In this document: positions 52,401 to 63,031 of the stretch, one piece after another
Numbering within the stretch: the stretch's first letter is position 1
Layout of the letters: each line of letters begins with the position of its first letter
DNA from: Oceanospirillaceae bacterium
GTDB lineage: Bacteria; Pseudomonadota; Gammaproteobacteria; Pseudomonadales; Balneatricaceae
Direction of reading: 5' to 3'
DNA: 64,000 nt
NCBI GenBank assembly: GCA_024640955.1
Contig: JAHEDZ010000001.1
Coordinates: 85,393-149,392 of the forward strand
Program-made: the position numbers and the translations under genes
Notes under the pieces: model-generated
Told to the model about the DNA's origin: nothing
Databases searched by the model: none
The model's input: only the letters and a program-made list of their open reading frames with translations

Positions 52401-54077
52401 ATGAGCAGCAACGAAGCGCCACAGGTTACCAACTTCATTTATCAGATAGTTGAGAAAGATCTAGAGCAAGGCACACATGGTGGCAAGGTAGTTACCCGCT
52501 TCCCACCTGAGCCGAACGGCTTTCTTCACATTGGCCATGCGAAGTCGATCTGCTTGAACTTTGGCACCGCGCAGAAGTATAACGGTGTCTGTAACCTGCG
52601 CTTTGACGATACAAATCCTGAGAAGGAGTCGCAGGAGTACATCGACGCTATCGTGCGTGATGTTGAATGGCTCGGCTTTAACTGGGCGGGTGATATTCGT
52701 TACACCTCTGACTACTTCGATCAGCTGCATGCATGGGCGGTTCACCTGATCAAGCAGGACAAAGCCTTCGTCTGTCAGCTTAATGCCGAGCAGATGCGCG
52801 AATACCGTGGCAACCTGACTGAGCCTGGGAAGAACTCGCCCTACCGTGATCGCAGCGTCGAAGAGAATCTTGAGCTGTTTGAGCAGATGCGTGCCGGTGA
52901 ATTCGCTGAAGGTGAGGCGGCGCTGCGTGCCAAAATCGATATGGCTGCACCGAATATGAATCTGCGCGACCCGGTTATCTACCGCGTCCGTAAAGCGCAT
53001 CACCATCAGACGGGCGATAAGTGGTGCATCTACCCAAGTTACGACTTTGCTCACGGTCAGTCAGATGCGATAGAAGAGATCACTCACTCTATTTGTACGC
53101 TGGAGTTTGAAGACCACCGCCCACTTTACGACTGGTTCGTTGATAACCTGCCGGTACCGGCTAAGCCGCGTCAATATGAGTTTGCGCGGTTAAACCTTAA
53201 CTACACCATCACCTCTAAGCGTAAACTCAAACAGTTGGTTGATGAGCAGCAGGTTACGGGTTGGGACGACCCGCGTATGCCGACGATTTCAGGTCTGCGC
53301 CGTCGCGGCTACACACCAGCAGCCATTCGCAATTTCTGTGACATGATCGGTGTCACCCGCTCCAACTCCACCGTTGATATGAGCATGCTTGAAGCGGCCA
53401 TTCGTGAGGATCTAGAGAGTGCACCACGGGCGATGTGTGTTATCGATCCGATTAAGCTCACACTGACCAACTATGAAGAGGGTCAGGAGGAGTGGTTCGA
53501 GGTTCCAGTGCATCCCAAAGATGAAACCCTGGGACACCGCTTGGTGCCACTCACCAAAAACTTGCTGATCGAGCGCGAAGATTTTGCCATGGAGGCGCCG
53601 AAGAAGTGGAAGCGTCTTGCCCCGGGTTTTGCTGTGCGCCTGCGCGGCTCTTACTGCGTCACCTGTGAAGATGTGATTACAAATGAAGCGGGTGAAGTGG
53701 TTGAGCTACGTTGTAGCTACGATCCAGCAACAAAGGGTGAGAATCCAACGGACTACAAGCCCAAGGGTGTCATCCACTGGGTCAGTGCTGATAACTCAAT
53801 TCCTTGTGAAGTGCGTCAGTACGACCGCCTCTTCACAGAAGCGAACCCAGAAGCTGACAAAGAGCGCAGTTTTACCGAGTTCCTTAACCCTGAATCACTG
53901 CAGTCGTTCCCCAACGCGCGGGTTGAAGTGGGTATGGCCAACGCTGCTATTGAGAGTAGCTACCAGTTCGAGCGTCAGGGTTACTTCTGCGTTGATCCGG
54001 ACTCTACCGAAGAGCGCATGGTCTTTAACCGTACCGTGAGTCTACGCGACTCTTGGGCGAAACAGTCTAAAGGCTAA
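52401..54077 (+). CDS. glnS: Glutaminyl-tRNA synthetase
   Basis: Class I synthetase of 558 residues. The HIGH motif is [15 protein letters not shown] and the KMSKS-like site is TSKRKLK. The [20 protein letters not shown]-like [12 protein letters not shown] and [13 protein letters not shown] blocks complete the catalytic core and the C-terminal barrel follows. It starts the glnS-lipoprotein-cysS run. Its TAA overlaps the next ATG by one base (TAATG). Confidence 0.98.
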   Translation: MSSNEAPQVTNFIYQIVEKDLEQGTHGGKVVTRFPPEPNGFLHIGHAKSICLNFGTAQKYNGVCNLRFDDTNPEKESQEYIDAIVRDVEWLGFNWAGDIRYTSDYFDQLHAWAVHLIKQDKAFVCQLNAEQMREYRGNLTEPGKNSPYRDRSVEENLELFEQMRAGEFAEGEAALRAKIDMAAPNMNLRDPVIYRVRKAHHHQTGDKWCIYPSYDFAHGQSDAIEEITHSICTLEFEDHRPLYDWFVDNLPVPAKPRQYEFARLNLNYTITSKRKLKQLVDEQQVTGWDDPRMPTISGLRRRGYTPAAIRNFCDMIGVTRSNSTVDMSMLEAAIREDLESAPRAMCVIDPIKLTLTNYEEGQEEWFEVPVHPKDETLGHRLVPLTKNLLIEREDFAMEAPKKWKRLAPGFAVRLRGSYCVTCEDVITNEAGEVVELRCSYDPATKGENPTDYKPKGVIHWVSADNSIPCEVRQYDRLFTEANPEADKERSFTEFLNPESLQSFPNARVEVGMANAAIESSYQFERQGYFCVDPDSTEERMVFNRTVSLRDSWAKQSKG

Positions 54078-54982
54078 TGCGCACCGCCCTTGGACTGCTG
54101 CTGGCGCTGGTTCTGATGCAGGGCTGCGTAACAGCGCCGGATGGTTCGCCCTATGTGCGTGCTGAAGCAGAGAAACTGCAGCCTGTTCGGGTAACTGCGC
54201 TTGGTCCGCTCCTACATGAGAGCTCGGGGCTGGCGCTGGTAGGTAAAAATCTTTGGACTATGAATGATTCCGGCGGCGAGCCTGAGCTGCTCGCTATTGA
54301 TTTGCCGCACAGTCGCAGTCGCAGCCTAACACTGGATGGTGCTACCAATTTTGATTGGGAGGCCCTCGCACAGAGCTCGGAGCATCTGTTCGTCGTTGAC
54401 TGCGGCAACAATCGGGGTGATCGTATCTGGTTGCAGCTCTACGCAGTAAAGTTGAGCTCACTGAGTGAGCCTCGTGCGCAAAAAAGTATTGCTGCCAAGC
54501 GCGCTGATTTTCGCTTCGCTGATGTCCAGAATGCGGTAAACCGTCGCGCGCACAACAACGATTGCGAGGCAGCGACCTGGGTAGATAATCAGCTTTGGTT
54601 ATTTACCAAGAACTGGGGCGATCAGGCGACACGGCTCTATCGAATGGTGCCGGGTGCTGATCGGCAGCTGCTGACGAGTAGTGAGGGCTTTTTCAGTGAC
54701 GGCCTGATTACAGGTGCAGACTACAGCGAAGCCCACCAGATGTTGGCGCTGTTGGGATACGGTAAAGGCTTACGCGTCCTGCAGCCGTTTATATGGCTGA
54801 TACCCGTGAAGAAGAACGCCCCGCAATGGGCTGAGGCAAAGCGCTACCTGTTAAACCATCCCGGGCAGTGGGAAGCGATTGTCTGGCAGGGGGCAGAGCT
54901 GCTTATCAGCCGCGAAGAGAGTGTTATCGGGGGCGCAGAGATCTCCCGCATCAGTCTGCCGAGTGCAGCGCTGAATCATTAA
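54077..54982 (+). CDS. Predicted lipoprotein, possibly beta-propeller
   Basis: Unrecognised protein of 301 residues. The signal peptide [17 protein letters not shown] has a lipobox with Cys17, and Val at +2 allows outer-membrane sorting. Repeated beta-strand/turn motifs with conserved acidic turns occur ([62 protein letters not shown]). They resemble esterase-like or SdiA-regulated propeller proteins, but I cannot confirm this. It sits between glnS and cysS, overlapping glnS by one base, in a place where Pseudomonas normally has none. Confidence 0.75.
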   Translation: MRTALGLLLALVLMQGCVTAPDGSPYVRAEAEKLQPVRVTALGPLLHESSGLALVGKNLWTMNDSGGEPELLAIDLPHSRSRSLTLDGATNFDWEALAQSSEHLFVVDCGNNRGDRIWLQLYAVKLSSLSEPRAQKSIAAKRADFRFADVQNAVNRRAHNNDCEAATWVDNQLWLFTKNWGDQATRLYRMVPGADRQLLTSSEGFFSDGLITGADYSEAHQMLALLGYGKGLRVLQPFIWLIPVKKNAPQWAEAKRYLLNHPGQWEAIVWQGAELLISREESVIGGAEISRISLPSAALNH

Positions 54983-54998
54983 TTTAGAAAGGTTAAAC

Positions 54999-56387
54999 AT
55001 GCTACAGATTTACAACACACTGACGAAATCGAAACAGCCGTTCACGCCAATTAATCCCGGCCAGATTCGTATGTATGTCTGTGGTATCACCGTCTACGAC
55101 CTCTGTCACATCGGCCATGCCCGAGTGATGGTCTGCTTCGATCTGATCACCCGTTACCTGCGCGCGCGCGGCTGGGGTGTGGATTATGTTCGCAATATTA
55201 CCGATGTCGACGACAAGATTATTCGTCGCGCTGCCGAAAACGGTGAGTCTGTCGATGATCTTACGGCACGCATGATCGCTGCGATGCATGAGGATGAGGC
55301 AGCGTTGAGTGTATTGCGCCCCGATCAGGAACCGAGGGCAACGCGTCATATCGATGACATTATCGCGATGGTACAGACCTTGATCGCCAAGGGCTTCGCA
55401 TACGCAGCTACCAACGGCGATGTCTACTATCGCGTTGAGAAATTTGCTAGCTACGGTAAGCTGACCAACAAAGTTGTGGAAGAGCTACGCGCCGGTGCGC
55501 GAGTTGAAGTGGAAACCGCTAAAGAGAGCCCGCTCGACTTTGTGCTGTGGAAGGCCGCAAAAGAGGGTGAGCTGAGCTGGCAGTCGCCTTGGGGTGATGG
55601 ACGCCCCGGTTGGCACATTGAGTGCTCTGCCATGTCTAAATGCTGCCTCGGTGAGACCTTTGACATTCATGGTGGCGGTCCCGATTTGCCATTTCCACAC
55701 CACGAAAATGAGATCGCACAGTCAGAAGCGGCCAACGGGCAGACTTACGTTAACTATTGGATGCATGCTGGACCGGTTCGCGTCAACGCCGAGAAGATGT
55801 CTAAGTCACTGGGTAACTTCTTCACCATTCGCGATGTACTCAAAGAGCACAACCCTGAGGTGGTGCGCTATTTCCTGGCGAGTGTGCACTACCGCTCGCA
55901 CATTGATTACAGCGTTGACAGCCTGCGTGAAGCCAAGGCGGCTCTGGATCGCTTCTATCAAGCGCTTGAAGGTGCACCGGCTGGCGAAGCTCAGTTGGAC
56001 GAGCAGAGTGACTACAGTACGCGCTTCTTTGAGGCGATGGATGATGACTTCAATACACCACGCGCCATGGCAGTCCTATTTGATTTGGTTGGCGAGCTGA
56101 ATAGAGCTAAAGCAGAAGGTCTTGAGACAGCCGCCTATTACGCTGCCCAGTTACGCGCCTTGGGTGGGCTGATCGGTCTGTTGCAACAGGAGCCCAACGC
56201 CTACCTTCAGCACGCAGCAGACGGTGAGATTAGTGCGGAGGCTATTGAGGCACTGATTGTCGAGCGTAAAGAGGCTCGCGCCGCGAAAGATTTCGCTCGC
56301 TCCGATGAGATTCGCGACCAGTTGGCAGAACAGGGTGTGGTGCTCAAAGACGGTCCCGAAGGTACTCAGTGGTACCGTGACCAGTAA
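54999..56387 (+). CDS. cysS: Cysteinyl-tRNA synthetase
   Basis: Class I synthetase of 462 residues. HIGH lies in [17 protein letters not shown] is in [15 protein letters not shown], and zinc-site Cys/His lie in [24 protein letters not shown] and [12 protein letters not shown]. It follows the lipoprotein by 16 bp with a GAAAGG site. The DALR anticodon-binding domain is at the C-terminus. Confidence 0.98.
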   Translation: MLQIYNTLTKSKQPFTPINPGQIRMYVCGITVYDLCHIGHARVMVCFDLITRYLRARGWGVDYVRNITDVDDKIIRRAAENGESVDDLTARMIAAMHEDEAALSVLRPDQEPRATRHIDDIIAMVQTLIAKGFAYAATNGDVYYRVEKFASYGKLTNKVVEELRAGARVEVETAKESPLDFVLWKAAKEGELSWQSPWGDGRPGWHIECSAMSKCCLGETFDIHGGGPDLPFPHHENEIAQSEAANGQTYVNYWMHAGPVRVNAEKMSKSLGNFFTIRDVLKEHNPEVVRYFLASVHYRSHIDYSVDSLREAKAALDRFYQALEGAPAGEAQLDEQSDYSTRFFEAMDDDFNTPRAMAVLFDLVGELNRAKAEGLETAAYYAAQLRALGGLIGLLQQEPNAYLQHAADGEISAEAIEALIVERKEARAAKDFARSDEIRDQLAEQGVVLKDGPEGTQWYRDQ

Positions 56388-56449
56388 GGTATAGTAAGAG
56401 GTATTTGTAAGAGGAGTTTGCCGAAGACTGGTTGTAGCATGCAGCGACG

Positions 56450-56736
56450 GTGGCAAAAAGAAAAAACAAGCCGCTTATTATTGTTTTTCGGCCTGCCCCG
56501 AAACTGAAATCTATCGTTGCAAAAAATAGCGGCCACTCCATGGCCGCCTCCCTCATTCCCATCGGAAACTGGGTAACAACAGCACGTAATATTTAGCAAC
56601 GTCTGTGCCAACTTGCTCTCGACTCTGTCCATCTTATCGAGGAGGCCGGCTTTGAAGCCCAGATTCGCTGCGTTTCACCTATTCGGTGCGGTTCAATAAG
56701 GTTTCGGGACTGCTGGCTTCTGAGGTAAACCACTAA
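56450..56736 (+). pseudogene. Decayed gene of unknown family between cysS and tRNAs
   Basis: A frame from about 56450 reads VAKRKNKPLIIVFRPAPKLK and ends in TAG at 56594-56596. Beyond the stop, the same frame continues in protein-like sequence (QLALDSVHLIEEAGFEAQIR). A shift of minus one near 56680 continues the frame to YSVRFNKVSGLLASEVNH and a TAA at 56734. I do not recognise the family, and decay is my reading. The rest of 56388-56950 has no other feature besides the promoter below. Confidence 0.35.
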
Positions 56737-56870
56737 GCCTTTCTCAAAACGCGTCGCATAATGCGAATTTCTTTGCAAAGTGCGAATAAGCTTGGTGGGT
56801 GTTGATTGCTCGTCTGCCTGCACCTGACCAAATAATCTCTAAACATTTTCGAAATATCTCAACTAAGCTA

Positions 56871-56899
56871 TTGACCAGAGGGCAGGGCGTGGATAGGAT
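56871..56899 (+). promoter_or_regulatory. Sigma-70-type promoter of the tRNA cluster
   Basis: TTGACC at 56871-56876, 17 bp spacer, then TAGGAT at 56894-56899. A GC-containing stretch follows, and tRNA-Arg starts 52 bp downstream. Confidence 0.65.
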
Positions 56900-56951
56900 A
56901 CGCACCACTTCGCGAGGGGTGCAGTATGCAAACCTTGAGAGATCGGGCAGA

Positions 56952-57028
56952 GCGCCCGTAGCTCAATTGGATAGAGCACTCGCCTTCTAAGCGAGCGGTT
57001 GCAGGTTCGAACCCTGCCGGGCGCGCCA
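56952..57028 (+). tRNA. tRNA-Arg (anticodon TCT)
   Basis: 77 nt, complete cloverleaf: acceptor GCGCCCG paired with CGGGCGC, T arm GGTTCGAACCC, encoded CCA end. Anticodon loop CTTCTAA reads AGA/AGG. Confidence 0.97.
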
Positions 57029-57048
57029 AACTCGTTGAAGTTGCTACG

Positions 57049-57124
57049 GTGGCTGTAGCTCAGTTGGTAGAGCCCCGGATTGTGATTCCGGTGGTCGTGG
57101 GTTCGAGCCCCATCAGCCACCCCA
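57049..57124 (+). tRNA. tRNA-His (anticodon GTG), copy 1
   Basis: 76 nt plus an encoded G at -1 (57048), the His identity element. Acceptor GTGGCTG paired with CAGCCAC, then C and the CCA end. Loop TTGTGAT. Identical to copy 2 at 57243. Confidence 0.97.
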
Positions 57125-57152
57125 TCTCTCCACAGGGATGTAAAACTAACAC

Positions 57153-57237
<85 letters not shown>

Positions 57238-57242
57238 TTATG

Positions 57243-57318
57243 GTGGCTGTAGCTCAGTTGGTAGAGCCCCGGATTGTGATTCCGGTGGTCGTGGGTTCGA
57301 GCCCCATCAGCCACCCCA
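57243..57318 (+). tRNA. tRNA-His (anticodon GTG), copy 2
   Basis: Sequence identical to copy 1, including G at -1 (57242) and three bases after CCA, giving an 80-bp exact duplication. It sits 5 bp after tRNA-Leu. Confidence 0.97.
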
Positions 57319-57545
57319 TCTTCAGTTATCTTCTGCTTTATCTTTCGACACTCTGACCGAGCAAAAAGCGTGTTTCTCTACGTCTAGACGCTTGACTATT
57401 ACGCCCCCATCACGGAAAATTTCGCGCTTGTATTTTCACCTCTGTAGTCGCTTCCTGTGCCGGCTTTTTATAGCCCGCACCGGATGTTCAAGGGTAGAGC
57501 AGAGGTTTCCTATAAAACTGATGTACAAAATTGATGAGGATTTCC

Positions 57546-58865
57546 ATGCAGGTTTCTGTTGAAGCGACTTCAGGCCTCGAGCGCCAACTGACTGTTACAG
57601 TTCCAGCTGAGCGTGTCGATAACGATGTAAATAAGCAGGTCGCACAGCAGGCGCGCACCCGTCGAATGGATGGCTTCCGTCCTGGTAAGGTTCCGCCAAA
57701 AGTTATCAAGCGTATGTACGGCGAAGCGATTCGCTACGATGTGCTGAACCGTGTAGTACAGGAGAGCTTTTTTGAAGCGGTACAGGAGCAGTCTCTACAG
57801 CCAGCTGGTACTCCGACTATCGAGTTCAAGAATGACAAAGAGGGTGAAGACTTCTCTTTCACTGCAACTTTTGAAATCTACCCAGAGATCGAACTCAAGG
57901 ATCTGAACGGCGTTGAGATCGAAAAACAGTCTGCAACAATCAAGAAAGCCGATATCAAAACCATGATCGAGACTCTGCAGAAGCAGCAGTCTGGATGGAA
58001 AGAGACTCGCGGCGTGACTAAAGATGGCTTCAAAGTAAACATCGACTTCGAAGGTTTCGTAGACGGGGAAGCGTTTGAAGGTGGCAAGGCCGAAGGTCAG
58101 GACTTGGTTCTGGGCTCCGGTCAGATGATTCCTGGTTTTGAAGCGGGCATCGAAGGTCACAAGAAGGGCGAAGAGTTCGATATCGAAGTGAATTTCCCGG
58201 AAGACTACACAGCTGAAAACCTCAAAGGCAAAGCGGCAACGTTTAAGATCAAACTCAACAACGTCGAGAAGCCTGAGCTGCCTGAGCTGAACGAAGAGTT
58301 CTTCGCTAAGTTCGGCGTCGAAGTAGCTGATCAGTCTGCATTCGAAGAGGAAGTCAGCAAAAATATGGCGCGTGAAATGAATCAGGCGCTGAAGAACAAG
58401 CTGAAGAACAAGGTCTTTGACGCACTGATCGCTGCGAACGAAATCGACGTACCTGCATCATTGGTTGAAGATGAAGTTAAAAATCTGGCGCAGCAGGCTG
58501 TACAGCAGTTTGGTGGTAACGCTCAGATCGATCCTTCTACCCTGCCTAAAGAGCTGTTCGAAGATCAGGCTAAGCGCCGCGTTATGATCGGTTTATTGGT
58601 ACAGGAAGTGATCAAAGCAAACGATTTGCAGCCTGAAGAAGCTCGCGTAGATGCGATGCTGGCTGAGGTAGCAGACAGCTACCAAGATCCTCAGGAAGTG
58701 ATCGAGTACTATAAAACGAACCAGGACATGATGAATCAGGTTCGTAGCCTCGTACTAGAAGAGCAGGTCGTTGACCAACTTCTATCTTCTGCTAATGTGA
58801 ACGAAGTAAAAGTCAGCTACGAAGACGCAATCAAACCAGAACAGGCTGAGGCTGCTGCGGAGTAA
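57546..58865 (+). CDS. tig: Trigger factor
   Basis: Ribosome-bound chaperone and prolyl isomerase of 439 residues, starting MQVSVEATSGLERQL at the ATG 57546 (GAGGA site). The ribosome-binding signature is GFRPGKVPPKVIKRMYG. The middle PPIase (FKBP-like) domain runs about 150-245 with FVDGEAFEGG, and the long C-terminal helical arms follow. Earlier starts at 57531 add five residues. tig-clpP-clpX is the standard order. Confidence 0.97.
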   Translation: MQVSVEATSGLERQLTVTVPAERVDNDVNKQVAQQARTRRMDGFRPGKVPPKVIKRMYGEAIRYDVLNRVVQESFFEAVQEQSLQPAGTPTIEFKNDKEGEDFSFTATFEIYPEIELKDLNGVEIEKQSATIKKADIKTMIETLQKQQSGWKETRGVTKDGFKVNIDFEGFVDGEAFEGGKAEGQDLVLGSGQMIPGFEAGIEGHKKGEEFDIEVNFPEDYTAENLKGKAATFKIKLNNVEKPELPELNEEFFAKFGVEVADQSAFEEEVSKNMAREMNQALKNKLKNKVFDALIAANEIDVPASLVEDEVKNLAQQAVQQFGGNAQIDPSTLPKELFEDQAKRRVMIGLLVQEVIKANDLQPEEARVDAMLAEVADSYQDPQEVIEYYKTNQDMMNQVRSLVLEEQVVDQLLSSANVNEVKVSYEDAIKPEQAEAAAE

Positions 58866-58893
58866 TCCCAACCCTCAACTGTGATGTACTGAG

Positions 58894-58928
58894 AACGGCA
58901 GTTGGCTTTCGCTAACTGTCGTTTTTTA
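58894..58928 (+). terminator. Terminator/attenuator between tig and clpP
   Basis: AACGGCAGTTGGC-tttc-GCTAACTGTCGTT stem (two G-U pairs) followed by TTTTT. It lies 30 bp after tig and 30 bp before clpP, so clpP expression must use read-through or another promoter. Confidence 0.8.
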
Positions 58929-58958
58929 TTTCTCGTGTCGAGATAAGGAAAGAGTTGA

Positions 58959-59621
58959 ATGACCGATATCTTTACAGGACGTTCTGATGAAACTGTAAAT
59001 TCAGGCCTGGTCCCAATGGTTGTGGAGCAGAGCTCACGCGGTGAGCGCGCCTACGATATTTATTCACGCCTACTGAAAGAGCGTGTGATCTTTTTGGTGG
59101 GGCCGGTCGAGACGCACATGGCCAACCTAATTGTTGCACAGCTACTATTCTTAGAAGCAGAGAATCCGGATAAAGATATCCACCTGTACATCAACTCTCC
59201 CGGCGGGTCTGTATCGGCCGGCCTGGCTATCTACGACACCATGCAGTTTATTAAGCCAGATGTGAGCACTATGGTGCTGGGTCAGGCTGCAAGTATGGGT
59301 TCGTTTTTGGCGATGGCGGGTGCGAAGGGCAAGCGCTTCCTGCTGCCAGAGTCTCGTACAATGATTCACCGAGTTAGCTCCGGTACGCCGGGCACAAGTG
59401 GCTCTATTCATGTTCAAGAGCTCGAATTTGAGGATGCTCGCCGTCATATGGAAGAGGCCAAGCGTCTTAACGAGCGGCTCACCGAACTCTATGCAGAGCG
59501 CACCGGTAAGACGCTGGATGAGCTGCATGAGATCATGAAACATGACACTTTCCTGTCAGCGACCCAGGCTGTAGAGTTTGGACTAGCCGACCAGGTGTTA
59601 ACGAACCGCGACGCGGGTTGA
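58959..59621 (+). CDS. clpP: ATP-dependent Clp protease proteolytic subunit ClpP
   Basis: Serine protease ring subunit, 220 residues including a cleavable prosequence. The catalytic Ser is in GQAASMGSF and His in TMIHRVSSG; an Asp in the [11 protein letters not shown] block completes the triad. [19 protein letters not shown] is the handle region. It partners with ClpX downstream and ClpA at 17.6 kb. The GGAAAG site lies before the ATG. Confidence 0.98.
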   Translation: MTDIFTGRSDETVNSGLVPMVVEQSSRGERAYDIYSRLLKERVIFLVGPVETHMANLIVAQLLFLEAENPDKDIHLYINSPGGSVSAGLAIYDTMQFIKPDVSTMVLGQAASMGSFLAMAGAKGKRFLLPESRTMIHRVSSGTPGTSGSIHVQELEFEDARRHMEEAKRLNERLTELYAERTGKTLDELHEIMKHDTFLSATQAVEFGLADQVLTNRDAG

Positions 59622-59670
59622 TTTTAAAGACCGTTGCTAGCTTATCGGCAGCGGAGTAAGAGGATGTTAA

Positions 59671-60945
59671 ATGTCTGACGAAAATAAGAGCCAGGGCGAC
59701 TCTAAGCTCTACTGCTCTTTCTGCGGTAAGAGTCAGGACGAGGTTCGCAAGTTAATAGCGGGCCCCTCTGTGTTTATCTGTGATGAGTGTGTCGACCTTT
59801 GCAACGACATCATCACCGAGGAGATTCAGGAAGCTGAAGAGGTCTCTGATGACGATCGACTGCCGATACCCGCGGAGATCAAAGAGAATCTTGATGAATA
59901 TGTGATCGGCCAGCTGCGTGCCAAGAAAGTGCTTGCAGTCGCCGTATACAACCACTACAAGCGCCTGCGCTACAAAGGCAAAGATAAAGACTCAGTCGAG
60001 TTAGGTAAGTCTAACATTCTGCTGATCGGTCCCACCGGGTCGGGTAAAACCTTGCTGGCCCAGACGCTTGCACGCATGCTCAACGTACCCTTCACTATGG
60101 CTGATGCGACCACGCTGACTGAAGCGGGTTATGTCGGTGAAGATGTTGAGAATATCATTCAGAAGCTGCTGCAGAAGTGTGATTACGATGTTGAGAAAGC
60201 CCAGTTGGGTATTGTCTACATCGATGAGATCGACAAGATCTCACGCAAGTCTGACAACCCATCCATTACGCGTGATGTGTCGGGTGAGGGTGTACAGCAG
60301 GCGTTGCTGAAGCTGATTGAGGGTACGGTTGCATCGGTACCGCCTCAGGGTGGTCGCAAGCATCCACAGCAGGAGTTCCTGCAGGTTGATACCTCGAACA
60401 TCCTCTTCATTGTCGGTGGTGCATTTGCCGGCCTAGAGAAGGTTATTGCTGAACGCAGCGAAAAGAGCTCGATCGGCTTTAGTGCGACCGTTCGCAGCAA
60501 AGATGATGATAAGGGTTCTGAGCGTTTACAAGATGTTGAAGCTGAAGACCTTGTTAAGTTCGGTCTGATTCCCGAGTTTATCGGTCGTCTACCAATGATC
60601 GCCACGCTCACTGAGTTGGATCAAGATGCGCTGATTCAGATCCTGACCGAGCCGAAAAACAGCCTGGTGAAGCAGTACAAAGCGCTGTTTGAGATGGAAG
60701 GTGCCGATGTTGAGTTCCGTGAGGATGCACTCATCGCCGTGGCTGAGAAGGCGCTGGAACGCAAGACCGGTGCGCGTGGCTTGCGCTCCATCCTGGAAGC
60801 AACGCTACTAGAGATCATGTACGAGCTGCCTTCACTGGAGTCGGTCTCTAAAGTGGTGATCGACCGTGGCGTGATCGAAGGCTCGTCTGAGCCGATCCTG
60901 ATCTACGAGAAGCAGGAGATGGCCAAGGCCTCACCTGACGCTTGA
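59671..60945 (+). CDS. clpX: ATP-dependent Clp protease ATP-binding subunit ClpX
   Basis: AAA+ unfoldase of 424 residues. N-terminal C4 zinc finger is CSFCGKSQ and CDECVDLC. Walker A GPTGSGKT, Walker [11 protein letters not shown], and [10 protein letters not shown] sensor-2 are present, and the ClpP-contact loop is in SSIGFSATV. It follows clpP by 49 bp. In relatives lon comes next, but here it does not. Confidence 0.98.
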   Translation: MSDENKSQGDSKLYCSFCGKSQDEVRKLIAGPSVFICDECVDLCNDIITEEIQEAEEVSDDDRLPIPAEIKENLDEYVIGQLRAKKVLAVAVYNHYKRLRYKGKDKDSVELGKSNILLIGPTGSGKTLLAQTLARMLNVPFTMADATTLTEAGYVGEDVENIIQKLLQKCDYDVEKAQLGIVYIDEIDKISRKSDNPSITRDVSGEGVQQALLKLIEGTVASVPPQGGRKHPQQEFLQVDTSNILFIVGGAFAGLEKVIAERSEKSSIGFSATVRSKDDDKGSERLQDVEAEDLVKFGLIPEFIGRLPMIATLTELDQDALIQILTEPKNSLVKQYKALFEMEGADVEFREDALIAVAEKALERKTGARGLRSILEATLLEIMYELPSLESVSKVVIDRGVIEGSSEPILIYEKQEMAKASPDA

Positions 60946-60962
60946 TCGTTTCTGGCTCAAAT

Positions 60963-60995
60963 AAACCCGCCCTTCGAGAGAAGCGCGGGTTTTTT
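60963..60995 (+). terminator. Terminator after clpX
   Basis: AACCCGC-(14 nt)-GCGGGTT stem followed by a T-run, 20 bp after the clpX stop. Confidence 0.88.
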
Positions 60996-61000
60996 AATGC

Positions 61001-61086
61001 AGGTCGCGACGTTCGCCTGCGCCTCACATCCCTCCAACAAGGTTGGATCTCTGCGGGAGGGATCTTGGAGCAGCCAAGGTCGCGAT
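61001..61086. repeat. Inverted pair of REP-like units
   Basis: 61001-61038 on the minus strand reads GTTGGAGGGATGTGAGGCGC...TTCGCGACC-like (GTCGCGACC), and 61056-61086 on the plus strand reads GGAGGGATCTTGGAGCAGCC...GGTCGCGA. The pair faces in opposite directions, like BIMEs. Both belong to the GGAGCGATCT...TCGCGA family, somewhat divergent. Confidence 0.6.
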
Positions 61087-61181
61087 AAGGCCCCTTTCTG
61101 TTTGTTCGAGGAACAGGCGCCTCTTGGCACGTTTTGTGCTCGGTCTACTACACGAAAAGGACAAAAGCAGAGGAAGACAGG

Positions 61182-63026
61182 ATGCCGCTGAATTGGCGTT
61201 TAACACTCGGGATCGCGTGCATAGAGATAGTACTTCTCGCGACGCTGGTTTTGGGGATGGTCGGCTTCGTGCGTGACACAAGTTTAGAGGGCCTTAAACG
61301 TGAGGCGCGGGTTACCTCTGAGCTGTTCAGTGCTTCAGCGACTAACGCGATTTTGGGTCAAGATCTTGCAACGTTGGAAGCTATGACCGACAAGGTTGTG
61401 AGCTTACCCAACATAGTCTTCGCTTACGTTAGCGATGCAAACGGACTTAGGCTTGCGGGCACAGCACAAGAGGACACAGCTCGGTTGCTTCAATCAGGCT
61501 CTGCCGAACAGTTCTTGTTGAATAAAACCGGCATAAGCCATGAGGGTCTAGAGGTTGGAGAGTTTGTTGCAGCATTTAACCTTAGCTATCATCACCAGAC
61601 GCTCTTCTCTGCATATCGCTGGGGCATATCGTTCGGTTTAGCCGAACTGATCTTTGTTACTTTGGCTACGTTGGCCTTTACCTGTGTGTTGTTGCGTGAG
61701 TTTAAGCGGATTCGCGAGAGCTCCACTCAACTTGTCTCCGGCCAATATGATACTGAAATACTCAGCACGACTCGAATACCTGAGTTGCGATCAATATCGG
61801 GTACCTTAGATACGCTTCGCCAAACTATAAAGGCACAGTTTGCGCAGTTAAATGAGTTGAACGCTGACTTAACCCAGGAGATGAAACAAAAGGAGTGCGC
61901 ACTAGAGGCAGAGCAGCAACTCGCCGAACGCAACTCGGAGGTTTTTGCTGTACTTTCCCATGAAGTCAGGACCCCCATCGCGGCAGCTGTTATGTTGCTA
62001 AAAGATTCGGAATACAGACAGAATCGAGCAGTCATATTAGAGAATCTGACACATGCGTTGGATTTAGTGAACAACCTGAATACTAAGGTAAACAGTACGG
62101 CAAATCCGGGTCTCAGTCGTGCGGTGGTTTTGAGTGACGCGATTCAAGAGCTGAATATTGGGCTACAGTCGCTCTTCGTCGGTTCCAAAAGCAAGTTTTC
62201 CCCGGCTTTCTTGGTTGAATGGGATGGCGAAGTACATCTACCAGTCCGATACATTAGCCAGATTGTCCGTAACTTAGTTAAAAATGCCATCCTGCACAGT
62301 GGCGCGAAAAATATCAGTTTCAACGTAAGGTCGAACTGGATTAGTGATGAGAGGGTTGAACTGAATTTTGAGGTGAAGGACGATGGAATCGGCATACCTC
62401 CGGCCTCATTAGAGCGCATCTTTGAACCTTATGTGCGTTTGGATCAGCAGACCCCCGGAACTGGGCTAGGTTTGAGTGTGTGCAAGGATCTTGCAGAGTC
62501 GATGGGTGGCTCCTTAGAAGTCCAGTCCAGTCGAGATGGGAGTAGTTTTACACTGCAGTTGATCGCAGTAACCATCAATCCAGAACACGCCTCTGCGAAA
62601 GAGTTAGATAGCGAGCCTAAAACAGAGCCAGCGCCCGACCCTGTTGAGGTTTTGGCAGGGAAACACATTCTAGTGGTTGAAGATAACCTGACCATTCGAG
62701 TACTGACCGAAAAGATTCTACAAAAAACGGGCGCCCGGGTTACCGTCGCGGAAGATGGTTTAGATGCAATCTCAAAATTTACCGATGAGATTGATCTAGT
62801 CCTTTCGGATATTCATATGCCATCAATGAATGGTATTGAACTGACCCAAGAGCTCAGAGGACGCTACCCAAAATTGCCGATCATCGGCGTAACAGCGGCC
62901 ACTATCGGAGAAGAGCAACAAGCCATAGTTGATGCTGGCGCCAATGCCTGCATCGGGAAGCCGTTTGACTTGCGAAATATGCTAGAGCTACTGACTGAAT
63001 TAGAGACAACGCCCCAAAAGGTTTGA
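61182..63026 (+). CDS. Hybrid sensor histidine kinase with receiver
   Basis: Membrane kinase of 614 residues from the ATG at 61182 (AGGA site); an ATG at 61134 adds 16 residues lying in the repeat-flanked leader. TM helices at about 9-30 and 147-168 surround a periplasmic part of about 115 residues. HAMP-like region, coiled coil, then HisKA with His260 in LSHEVRTPIAAAVML, and HATPase with DDGIGIPP and GTGLGLSVC. The C-terminal receiver has Asp543 in LVLSDIHMPSMNG. The signal is unknown. It is adjacent to yaaA, convergent, with 5 bp between stops. Confidence 0.92.
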   Translation: MPLNWRLTLGIACIEIVLLATLVLGMVGFVRDTSLEGLKREARVTSELFSASATNAILGQDLATLEAMTDKVVSLPNIVFAYVSDANGLRLAGTAQEDTARLLQSGSAEQFLLNKTGISHEGLEVGEFVAAFNLSYHHQTLFSAYRWGISFGLAELIFVTLATLAFTCVLLREFKRIRESSTQLVSGQYDTEILSTTRIPELRSISGTLDTLRQTIKAQFAQLNELNADLTQEMKQKECALEAEQQLAERNSEVFAVLSHEVRTPIAAAVMLLKDSEYRQNRAVILENLTHALDLVNNLNTKVNSTANPGLSRAVVLSDAIQELNIGLQSLFVGSKSKFSPAFLVEWDGEVHLPVRYISQIVRNLVKNAILHSGAKNISFNVRSNWISDERVELNFEVKDDGIGIPPASLERIFEPYVRLDQQTPGTGLGLSVCKDLAESMGGSLEVQSSRDGSSFTLQLIAVTINPEHASAKELDSEPKTEPAPDPVEVLAGKHILVVEDNLTIRVLTEKILQKTGARVTVAEDGLDAISKFTDEIDLVLSDIHMPSMNGIELTQELRGRYPKLPIIGVTAATIGEEQQAIVDAGANACIGKPFDLRNMLELLTELETTPQKV

Positions 63027-63031
63027 GACAG

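Noticed and set aside
57391-57412. Possible sigma-32 promoter before tig (CTTGACT...CCCCAT)
   Set aside because: The spacing between the two elements is only about 7 bp, much too short for a heat-shock promoter.
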